Of a DNA stretch of 64,000 nt, positions 57,208 to 64,000 are shown piece after piece. The notes under the pieces are model-generated. The model was not told the DNA's origin. It searched no databases and saw only the letters and a list, made by a program, of their open reading frames with translations. The stretch is from Clostridioides difficile ATCC 9689 = DSM 1296 (GTDB lineage Bacteria; Bacillota; Clostridia; Peptostreptococcales; Peptostreptococcaceae), in contig NZ_CP011968.1 of NCBI RefSeq assembly GCF_001077535.1, positions 3,472,001 through 3,536,000 of the forward strand. The letters run 5' to 3'. Numbering within the stretch: the first letter of the stretch is position 1; each line of letters begins with the position of its first letter. Both the position numbers and the translations under genes were made by a program.

Positions 57208-59343
57208 CTACTCCTCTATTTTTTCAACTATCTCAAAGTCAATTTCTTTAAAATCTACATTAACACTTTCAACCTTTATCTTAACAAGGTCTCCTATCTT
57301 ATATGACTTCTTAGTTCTTTCTCCTAAAACACTATAAGAACTCTCATCATAAATATAGTAATCATCATTCATATTTGCAAGTCTTATCAACCCTTCTATA
57401 GTATTATCTAACTCAACAAATATTCCAAATGAAGTTACGCTAGATACAACACCCTCAAATTCTTGACCAACTTTATCCTTCATATAAAGAGCCTTATAGA
57501 AATCATGTACATCTCTTTCAGCTAACTCTGCCTTTCTTTCTTTCTCGGATGATTGAACAGATGCATAATCCACTATAGTAGTAAGCTGTTCTTGTCTTTT
57601 TCCACTTATTTTATTATTTAAAGATTCTTTTATTATTCTATGAATTTGAAGGTCAGGATATCTTCTTATTGGTGAAGTAAAGTGACAGTAGAATTTAGCT
57701 GCTAATCCAAAATGTCCACTACATTCTGGTGAGTACTTAGCTTGTTTTAAAGAACGAAGCATTATAGTACTGATAGCTCCTTCTTCTTTTTTGCCCTTTA
57801 TTTTCTCTATTATACCTTGTAATGCTTTTGGATGTACTTCCTCTTTATCACCTTTTATTATATATCCAAATGTAGATATAAACTTACTCAATTCTTCCAT
57901 TTTTTCCAAAGATGGTGTCTCATGTATTCTATACACAAACGGTATTCCCATCCAGTAAAAATGTTCGGCAATTGTCTCATTACTTATAAGCATAAATTCT
58001 TCTATTATCTTATTAGATATTCTTCTTTCATATGGCTTTATATCTACAACTTCGCCTTTTCCATTTAGAATTATCTTTGCCTCTGGGAAATTGAAGTCTA
58101 TAGCTCCTCTTTTTTCCCTTCTTGACATAAGAATCCTAGCTAAAATTTCAGCATTTTTAAAATCTTCAACAACATGTTCAAAAGTCTTTTTAAGTTTTTC
58201 ATCATCCTTTTCTAATATATCAGATACTTCTGTATAAGTCATTCTAGCTTTTGAATTTATTACAGATTCACATATTTCATGTTTAACCACATTTCCTTTA
58301 TGGTCTATTTCCATAAATATAGAAAGAGTTAACTTATCTTCAAATGGATTTAAGCTACATACTCCATTTGAAAGAGTTTTTGGCAACATTGGAATTACTT
58401 TATCTACTAAATAAACTGATGTAGCTCTTTTTAAGGCTTCCTTGTCAAGTTTATTTTTCTCTCTTACATAATGTGTAACATCAGCTATGTGAACTCCTAG
58501 TTTGAAGTTTCCATTAGGTAATACTTCTATTGATATGGCATCATCTAAGTCTTTTGCGTCATCTCCATCTATAGTAAATATGTTTAAATCTCTTAAATCT
58601 CTTCTTCTTTTTATCTCTTCTTGAGGAATCTCAACAGCTACAGCTTCTGCTTCTTGCAATACTTTCTTTGGAAATTCTTCTGGAAGACCATGTTCTCTTA
58701 TTATAGAATCTATTTCTACGCCTCTTTCACCTTTTTGACCTAGTATCTCTATAATTTTGCCTTCTGGTTTTCTATCCTCTTGTGGCCATACTGTAATTTC
58801 ACATACTACCTTATCATTATCTACTGCTCCACTAAAATGTTTTTTAGGTATATATATATCTTTAGTAAATTTCTTGTTGTCTGGTGTTACAAATCCAAAA
58901 GTTTTACTTGATTGGAAGGTACCTACTATTCTAGTTATTTCTCTCTTTATTACTTTTACTATTCTTCCTTCTGCTCTCTTTTCTTCAGTTGCAGGTACTA
59001 CTATTTCTGCCATAACTCTATCATTATGCATAGCACCATTTATATTGTCACTTGAGATAAATAAATCCTGTGTATATTCAACATCAGATTCTACAAATCC
59101 AAAACCCTTTTTGTGTGATACAAATTTTCCAACAAAGTATCCCATTTGATTGGGAGATACTATTTTTCCTTTTTTAGTAAAGCAGATATAACCATCTTCT
59201 TCTAATTCATTTAAAAAATTATAAAACATTGGCATTTCTGATGAATGTATATCAAATATTTCTGCTAATTCTTCTTTTTTTAGAGGATTATATGCACTTT
59301 CATTTATTAATCCTAGCAAACTTTCTTTAAGTCCTGGTATCAT
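57208..59343 (-). CDS. rnr: ribonuclease R
   Basis: The 711 residues show the RNase R order: N-terminal winged helix (EELAEIFDIHSSEMPMFYNF), cold-shock domains (GYFVGKFVSHKKGFGFVESD; FQSSKTFGFVTPDNKKF), RNB catalytic core with the Mg-binding TIDGDDAKDLDDAIS (about 259-273), and C-terminal S1 domain (GQEFEGVVSSVTSFGIFVEL). It degrades structured RNA 3' to 5' and also acts with tmRNA-SmpB on non-stop mRNAs, fitting its place near ssrA-smpB. The ATG follows AGGAGGGAAAA. Confidence 0.97.
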   Translation of the reverse strand: MIPGLKESLLGLINESAYNPLKKEELAEIFDIHSSEMPMFYNFLNELEEDGYICFTKKGKIVSPNQMGYFVGKFVSHKKGFGFVESDVEYTQDLFISSDNINGAMHNDRVMAEIVVPATEEKRAEGRIVKVIKREITRIVGTFQSSKTFGFVTPDNKKFTKDIYIPKKHFSGAVDNDKVVCEITVWPQEDRKPEGKIIEILGQKGERGVEIDSIIREHGLPEEFPKKVLQEAEAVAVEIPQEEIKRRRDLRDLNIFTIDGDDAKDLDDAISIEVLPNGNFKLGVHIADVTHYVREKNKLDKEALKRATSVYLVDKVIPMLPKTLSNGVCSLNPFEDKLTLSIFMEIDHKGNVVKHEICESVINSKARMTYTEVSDILEKDDEKLKKTFEHVVEDFKNAEILARILMSRREKRGAIDFNFPEAKIILNGKGEVVDIKPYERRISNKIIEEFMLISNETIAEHFYWMGIPFVYRIHETPSLEKMEELSKFISTFGYIIKGDKEEVHPKALQGIIEKIKGKKEEGAISTIMLRSLKQAKYSPECSGHFGLAAKFYCHFTSPIRRYPDLQIHRIIKESLNNKISGKRQEQLTTIVDYASVQSSEKERKAELAERDVHDFYKALYMKDKVGQEFEGVVSSVTSFGIFVELDNTIEGLIRLANMNDDYYIYDESSYSVLGERTKKSYKIGDLVKIKVESVNVDFKEIDFEIVEKIEE

Positions 59344-59827
59344 TTTTCCCTCCTGTTTTACTTTTCATTATATTATTATTTATATTGTCTTTTATATTTC
59401 TTCAGACAAAACATTTTTTACTTATCACATAATTTTCTATATTTCCTTATTATTATTACAAGTTAAAATTACTTATTTATATTTTTGATTTAATGTAAGC
59501 TTTGTCATACTAACTTCAAACAAATTATGATGTTTTATAAATTATTTGTAAATATCATTATAATTACTTAAGTTATTCTTTATCATAATTGCTTAAATTA
59601 CTCTTTATCACCTAATTATACACCATCAAATAGGATTGGTAAAATATTCATCTCATATAAGTATTACTATATAATAATTTATTCTATTAGTATACTCAAA
59701 TCATGTAAAATTTATATAACTCAATTAATTTTTTAAATACAACTTTATAATATAAAACTTATAATAAAAGTAAATTTATATGTTAAATGAGGTTGATTTT
59801 TTATTATTTTTTATTTATGCTAGTACT
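59344..59827. other. AT-rich gap upstream of rnr
   Basis: No gene. AATTACTTAAGTTATTCTTTATCA-like segments occur twice near 59560-59610. The rnr promoter lies here without a recognisable consensus. Confidence 0.35.
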
Positions 59828-59859
59828 AAAGACTTGCAAACGTTTTTTGACAAGTCTTT
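59828..59859 (+). terminator. orphan terminator-like hairpin
   Basis: AAAGACTTG and CAAGTCTTT pair across a 14-base loop and ATTTTGTC follows. No plus-strand gene precedes it, so it could end a small RNA from 59.4-59.8 kb or act as an attenuator for the gene at 59939. Confidence 0.5.
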
Positions 59860-59938
59860 ATTTTGTCTAAATTAAACAAACTTTTTTACAAATAAATACA
59901 TAAAATTTAAACTAATCTATTTATTGGAGGAGATAAAA

Positions 59939-60553
59939 TTGGAAGAAGTAATTGCAAAAATTATTACTATAGAAAATGGATTCAAAGAAATTGAAAACAT
60001 TGCTAAAAAAATTGTAAAAAATAATGACTCAAAAAAGTGTTATTATCTATCAATCTACTTATATAGGTCAGAATATTATCAAGTAAGAGAATTGGCTGTG
60101 TTTATACTTGGTTTTATATCAGTAACTATTTCTGAAGCTTTGTTATTTTTAAAAGATAATGTGAGTAAAGATGAAAACTGGAGAGTACAAGAAATACTAG
60201 CTAAATCATTTGATTATTATTGCAGTGAAGTAGGATATGAAAAGGCTCTTCCTGTTATAAAAGAATGGCTTAATTCTGATAGTCCAAACATAAAAAGGGC
60301 TGTGACAGAAGGTCTTCGAATTTGGACTAGTAGAGACTATTTTAAATCTAATCCTGACGTTGCTATATCACTACTTTCTAGTTTAAAAGAAGATGATAGC
60401 GAATACTTGAGAAAGTCTGTAGGTAATGCTCTTAGAGATATAAGTAAAAAATATCCAGATTTAGTAAAAAAAGAATTAGATTCATGGGATATATCAAATA
60501 AAAAAGTTGAGTTTGTATATAAGCTTGCTTCAAAATGTATCTTGGCAAAGTAA
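59939..60553 (+). CDS. HEAT-repeat protein, DNA alkylation repair (AlkD-like) family
   Basis: The TTG at 59939 follows GGAGGAGATAAAA, giving 204 residues. The protein is helical with HEAT-like repeats: YQVRELAVFILGFIS, ENWRVQEILAKSFDYYC, SPNIKRAVTEGLRIWTSR, EYLRKSVGNALRDISKKYPDL. This is the pattern of AlkC/AlkD-type alkyl-base glycosylases and their relatives. I cannot confirm the catalytic residues, so a glycosylase role is only probable. It lies 17 bases before an HxlR regulator. Confidence 0.75.
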   Translation: MEEVIAKIITIENGFKEIENIAKKIVKNNDSKKCYYLSIYLYRSEYYQVRELAVFILGFISVTISEALLFLKDNVSKDENWRVQEILAKSFDYYCSEVGYEKALPVIKEWLNSDSPNIKRAVTEGLRIWTSRDYFKSNPDVAISLLSSLKEDDSEYLRKSVGNALRDISKKYPDLVKKELDSWDISNKKVEFVYKLASKCILAK

Positions 60554-60570
60554 AATGGAGGTGAACTTAT

Positions 60571-60933
60571 TTGAAACTTCGTGATGAGTATACTTGCCCA
60601 TTAGAACTAACACATGATATGATAAAAGGCAAATGGAAATCTATTATATTATGGAGATTACGTATAGGACCAACTTCCTTATCAAAACTTGAAAAGGAAA
60701 TCAATGGTATTAATCAAAAGATGTTACTTGAACAACTTAAAGAATTAATTGAATTTGGTCTTGTAGATAAAAAGACATATGAAGGTTACCCACTTAAAGT
60801 TGAATACTCACTTACACCTATTCGAGGGAAACAAATATTGGATGCTTTGGCTATAATGCAAGATATAGGAATTAGCTTTATGTTGGATAATGGTATGGAA
60901 GATATTCTTAAGGAAAAAGGTGTTTTAAAGTAA
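60571..60933 (+). CDS. HxlR-family winged-helix regulator
   Basis: The 120 residues carry the HxlR hallmarks: the N-terminal Cys in YTCPLELTHDMIKGKWKSII (about residue 8), LWRLRIGPTSLSKLEKEI, INQKMLLEQLKELIEFGLV and YSLTPIRGKQIL. The TTG start follows GGAGGTGA. HxlR proteins sense thiol or carbonyl stress through that Cys. Sitting between a repair-type protein and a PEBP gene, it may control both. Confidence 0.92.
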   Translation: MKLRDEYTCPLELTHDMIKGKWKSIILWRLRIGPTSLSKLEKEINGINQKMLLEQLKELIEFGLVDKKTYEGYPLKVEYSLTPIRGKQILDALAIMQDIGISFMLDNGMEDILKEKGVLK

Positions 60934-61038
60934 ATAGATACCCACAAAAAAGTAAGTAATTTACCATTATTTTCAACTGGTATATAATTAAATTATAGAT
61001 ATATTCTATTAATTTATTATAATAGGAGGTAAATTATT

Positions 61039-61536
61039 ATGAAAGTAACTAGTACAGGTATAGTAAATGGTGTTATAGAAGATAAATACGGTAAAAGAGG
61101 AACTCAGTTCAATGAAGGTGGTATGCCTACATATTCACTACCTCTAAAGTTTGAAGATGCTCCAAAGAATACAGTATCCTTTGCTGTATTTTTAGAAGAT
61201 AAAGACTCTGTTCCTGTATGTGGGTTTGCATGGATACATTGGTTAGCTGTAAATATAACAAAAGATGAGTTAAATGAAAATGAAAGTGTAACAGCTACTG
61301 ATTTTGTACAAGGGACTACTAGTTGGCATGGTAAACTAGGAGGTCTTGACAGATTAGAGGCCAGTGTATATGGTGGAATGGCTCCTCCAGACAGACCTCA
61401 TGTCTATGAAATACATGTATTTGCACTTGATACTATCCTTGACCTTGAAAAAGGATTCTATATGAATGAATTTTTCAAAGCTATTGAAGGGCATGTTTTA
61501 GATACATTTACACTAAAAGGAAGTTATTCTAATTAA
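61039..61536 (+). CDS. YbhB/YbcL-type phosphatidylethanolamine-binding protein (PEBP)
   Basis: The 165 residues match bacterial Raf-kinase-inhibitor-like proteins: PTYSLPLKFEDAPKNTVSFA, FAWIHWLAVNI, GGMAPPDRPHVYEIHVFALD and a C-terminal GHVLDTFTLKGSYS. These motifs form the anion-binding pocket. The cellular role is unclear. The ATG follows ATAGGAGGTAAATT. A terminator follows. Confidence 0.92.
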   Translation: MKVTSTGIVNGVIEDKYGKRGTQFNEGGMPTYSLPLKFEDAPKNTVSFAVFLEDKDSVPVCGFAWIHWLAVNITKDELNENESVTATDFVQGTTSWHGKLGGLDRLEASVYGGMAPPDRPHVYEIHVFALDTILDLEKGFYMNEFFKAIEGHVLDTFTLKGSYSN

Positions 61537-61549
61537 TTAGGTTGACTAT

Positions 61550-61592
61550 AGCTAATCATTAATTAAATGCTACATTTAATTGATGATTAGCT
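61550..61592 (+). terminator. terminator of the PEBP gene
   Basis: A perfect 20-bp stem with a 3-base loop (AGCTAATCATTAATTAAATG and complement) starts 13 bases past the stop codon. TAATTGTTATT follows. Confidence 0.85.
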
Positions 61593-61849
61593 TAATTGTT
61601 ATTAGAATATTTTCTGCACTTTATCTTAATATATATTTTAGTTGACTGGTATTTTAATTTCTATTAGATTATTATCAATTTATATAAATTGATTTTAACT
61701 TAAAACTTACTTATCTATTTCAATTTCTATTAGAATTATTATTAGACTCATTAAAATAAAAGCATTAATATAACTAATAATATATGTTAAATTCATTAAC
61801 TCTACATGAAGTTTTATAATCTAAATGAAATACAATAATCTGCATAAAA
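61593..61849. other. AT-rich gap
   Basis: No gene. AATTTCTATTAGA-type strings recur loosely (61653, 61717) but form no regular array. Confidence 0.3.
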
Positions 61850-62170
61850 TTCAATAGCTTATATAAATTATCAACCTATATAAAATTTAATAACTTATAT
61901 AAATATTATCAATCTATATAAAATTTAATAATTTATATAAATATCATCAATCTATATAAAATTTAATAACTTATATAAATATTATCAATCTATATAAAAT
62001 TTAATAACTTATATAAATATTATCAATCTATATAAAATTTAATAATTTATATAAATATCATCAATCTATATAAAATTTAATAACTTATATAAATATTATC
62101 AATCTATATAAAATTTAATAATTTATATAAATATCATCAATCTATATAAAATTTAATAACTTATATAAAT
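61850..62170. repeat. 38-bp AT-rich tandem repeat array, about eight copies
   Basis: Units built from ATCAATCTATATAAAATTTA plus ATAACTTATATAAATATT recur with a 38-base period (61908, 61946, 61984 and so on). Two unit variants (AACTT/ATT and ATTTT/ATC) partly alternate. The array ends about 35 bases before the VOC start and is almost free of G. Confidence 0.92.
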
Positions 62171-62204
62171 TTAACTAATTTATATAAAATCTTAAGGAGT
62201 TGCC

Positions 62205-62603
62205 ATGATAAAAAAAATAGAGCATGTGGTCATTACTAATAATAATATAGAAAATTATATCAATTTTTATAAAAAATTTGGTTTTTCATCTAAAGAAATG
62301 AGCAAAAATTATAAACTTAATGCTAGAAATGTTAAGATAAATCTTAACATAAAAGGTTATAAATTTTTACCTTATGTTAAAAATTCAAAAGCAAGTAGAG
62401 ATAACTTATGTTTTAAAATAAACACAAATATTGATGAGCCAAAAAAATACTTAGAACAAAATGAGATTCAAATTAAGTGAGGAATTGTAGAATGTACAGG
62501 TGTCTTTGGTAATATGAAATCTATTTATTTGAAAAAAACTAATGGAAATTTAATTGAATTATCAAATCATAGAATCACGGAGAGTAAACCTTGGAAAATT
62601 TAA
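62205..62603 (+). pseudogene. VOC/glyoxalase-fold protein with internal TGA
   Basis: The ATG at 62205 after TTAAGGAG opens IEHVVITNNNIENYINFYKK, the start of a glyoxalase/bleomycin-resistance (VOC) domain. A TGA at 62478-62480 interrupts the frame, which then continues GIVECTGVFGNMKSIYLKK and NGNLIELSN, the normal VOC ending, to a TAA at 62601-62603. Relatives, as I recall, have Trp-Gly at the TGA position, so a single TGG to TGA change explains it. The end overlaps the AEC start by 13 bases. Confidence 0.8.
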
Positions 62604-63529
62604 TCCTATCAATAAATGTTGTTCTTCCTTTGTTTCTCACAATGTCACTTGGATATGTTCTAAAAAAATTAGGTCTATTTGATACTCATACTTTAAATAA
62701 AATGAATAATGTCTGCTTCAAGTCTTTCTTGCCATTATTATTATTTTTTAATATATACAATACAGATTTAGATGGTTCTCTTAATTTTAGGCTTATGGCT
62801 GTAGCTGTTATAATTATTTTTTCAATCTTCTTAATCTTAGTCTTTATTATTCCTAAAATTGAAAAAGATAATAAGACAAGGGGTGCATTAATACAAGGTG
62901 TATTTCGTAGCAATTTCGTTATATTTGGTATTCCTGTGACAATTTCACTATTTGGCGATAAGAGTATTGGAGTCACATCTTTATTAATTGCAGTTATTGT
63001 ACCTATGTTTAATGTATTATCTGTTGTAATTCTTGAAATTTTTAGAGGTGGCAAAGTAAATATAAAACATATGATTAAAAGCGTCTTAACAAATCCACTC
63101 ATAATCGCCTCTTTTATAGGATTGACAATGCTAATTTTAAATATTAATATACCTACATTTTTACACAAAACTATTGGTGATATTTCTAAAATAGCTACTC
63201 CTTTATCACTTATAATTCTAGGTGGCTCTTTTAGTTTTTCTGCTATAAAGGGGCATATAAACCCCATTATATTGGGCGTATGTGGAAAACTTATACTTGT
63301 ACCTGCTATATTTTTACCAATTAGCATTTTTCTTGGATTTAGAAATGTAGAATTAGCTTCACTTATGATAATGTTATCTGCTCCAACTGCAGTTTCTTCA
63401 TTTACAATGGCACAACAGATGGATTCTGACAGTGAATTAGCTGGACAAATTGTAGTATTTACTTCTGGATTTTCTATAATTACAGTATTTTTAATAATAT
63501 TTATTTTAAAGCAGAATAATCTTATTTAA
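62591..63529 (+). CDS. AEC-family (auxin efflux carrier) transporter
   Basis: The 312-residue protein has about ten hydrophobic helices in the five-plus-five AEC arrangement: INVVLPLFLTMSLGYVLKKL, FRSNFVIFGIPVTISLFGD, TPLSLIILGGSFSF, and SAPTAVSSFTMAQQM near the end. Members export or import organic acids such as malate. The TTG at 62591 follows CGGAGAG. It overlaps the VOC pseudogene, so it may have been co-transcribed with it. Confidence 0.9.
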   Translation: MENLILSINVVLPLFLTMSLGYVLKKLGLFDTHTLNKMNNVCFKSFLPLLLFFNIYNTDLDGSLNFRLMAVAVIIIFSIFLILVFIIPKIEKDNKTRGALIQGVFRSNFVIFGIPVTISLFGDKSIGVTSLLIAVIVPMFNVLSVVILEIFRGGKVNIKHMIKSVLTNPLIIASFIGLTMLILNINIPTFLHKTIGDISKIATPLSLIILGGSFSFSAIKGHINPIILGVCGKLILVPAIFLPISIFLGFRNVELASLMIMLSAPTAVSSFTMAQQMDSDSELAGQIVVFTSGFSIITVFLIIFILKQNNLI

Positions 63530-63768
63530 TGATATTTGATAACACAAATTGGTATTATGAGAAACATATATAAAATCGATTTAATTGCGTAAAAACATAT
63601 TATTATACTATTTTTACTATATAATATAACTTTGTGTATATTATCTCATTAAACATGGTGAAAGTAGTGTTGCTATATATTTTTTAGTTTGAAAAAAATA
63701 TATAAATACAAACAATATATAAATACAAATAATAAACGCCAACAAATAGTCAATCTATAAAATAAAAA
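63530..63768. other. gap after the AEC gene
   Basis: Non-coding and AT-rich; TATATAAATACAAA-like strings occur twice (63700-63730). No gene seen. Confidence 0.3.
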
Positions 63769-63799
63769 CTGGACTAATCATATAAAATCATTAGTCCAG
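63769..63799. terminator. bidirectional terminator between AEC gene and secG
   Basis: CTGGACTAAT and ATTAGTCCAG form a perfect 10-bp stem with an 11-base loop. CTTTTATTTTAC follows on the plus strand and TTTTTATTTTAT on the minus strand. Confidence 0.85.
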
Positions 63800-63912
63800 C
63801 TTTTATTTTACGTACTTTTTATGTTGATGTACTTTTATTAAAAACTAAATTTAATTTTTAAATGTCTAGCAAATGCACTAATTAAATAATGGCCAGTTAT
63901 TCAACAATATCA

Positions 63913-64000
63913 CTACTTCTTAACTATAAGTAATGCCAATGCATTTATAAAAAATAATACTGCTGTTATCTTTGTAACTCTAGCAAGAAATGCTTGTTTT
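63913..64000 (-). CDS. secG: preprotein translocase subunit SecG (C-terminal part)
   Basis: The visible minus-strand frame ends KQAFLARVTKITAVLFFINA followed by LALLIVKK and TAG at 63915-63913. The FLARVTKITAVLFF pattern is the second membrane helix of SecG. SecG supports SecYE in protein export. In clostridia secG commonly precedes rnr-smpB-ssrA, matching the order here. The start is outside the window. Confidence 0.8.
   Translation of the reverse strand, partial: KQAFLARVTKITAVLFFINALALLIVKK

Noticed and set aside
62686-63327. 213-codon minus-strand frame inside the AEC transporter
   Set aside because: Antisense to a clear membrane protein; its hydrophobic character reflects the opposite strand.

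Overview
The window is AT-rich Firmicutes DNA and reads as a Clostridioides difficile chromosome, around the ssrA-smpB-rnr-secG neighbourhood. The best evidence is a complete tmRNA gene (48064-48413, minus strand) whose tag reads ADDNFAIAA, the tag I remember for C. difficile. Low-GC codon use, TTG starts behind GAGGTGAT-type ribosome sites, an NVQTG sorting signal and a class B sortase relic agree with this.

Layout. 1-12.2 kb is a minus-strand sugar region with two modules. The first is a fructose-type PTS IIABC, a class II aldolase, a PRD activator and a separate EIIA. The second is an AraC regulator, a GH1 enzyme, a GH65 phosphorylase, a beta-phosphoglucomutase and a PTS IIBC cut by the window edge. 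The GH65/beta-PGM/PTS set resembles the PTS-plus-phosphorylase route for phospho-disaccharides. 12.2-14.8 kb holds relics and a tandem duplication of a small membrane protein plus XRE regulator.

14.8-48.1 kb looks like serial insertion at the 3' end of ssrA. Four places carry a terminator-type hairpin followed by a copy, intact or decayed, of the tmRNA 3' end: about 14.79, 23.15, 29.78 and 48.06 kb. Segment A (14.8-23.15 kb) has a DJ-1/PfpI protein, a WYL regulator, a repeat-rich wall-anchored adhesin (probably CbpA), a broken class B sortase and IS relics. Segment B (23.15-29.78 kb) has a MacB-like ABC transporter followed by decayed DUF3139-like, lipoprotein, AgrC-like kinase and LytTR regulator genes. 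Segment C (29.78-48.08 kb) is an intact island bounded by a perfect 20-bp repeat. It carries a tyrosine integrase, a Fic protein with an altered active site, HTH regulators, a double HNH protein, dndC-dndD-dndE (DNA phosphorothioation) and, convergent to them, a NERD-UvrD helicase plus an AddB-like Fe-S protein. No dndB or dndFGH restriction genes are present, so the helicase pair is a candidate new effector module for phosphorothioate-based defence.

48.1-64 kb is mostly core: ssrA, smpB, an AIM24 protein, a GNAT acetyltransferase, a three-gene ABC-2 transporter, a DUF1877 protein, rnr, a HEAT-repeat protein, an HxlR regulator, a PEBP protein, a VOC pseudogene, an AEC permease and the end of secG. 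Three tandem-repeat arrays (7-, 43- and 38-bp units) lie between these genes.
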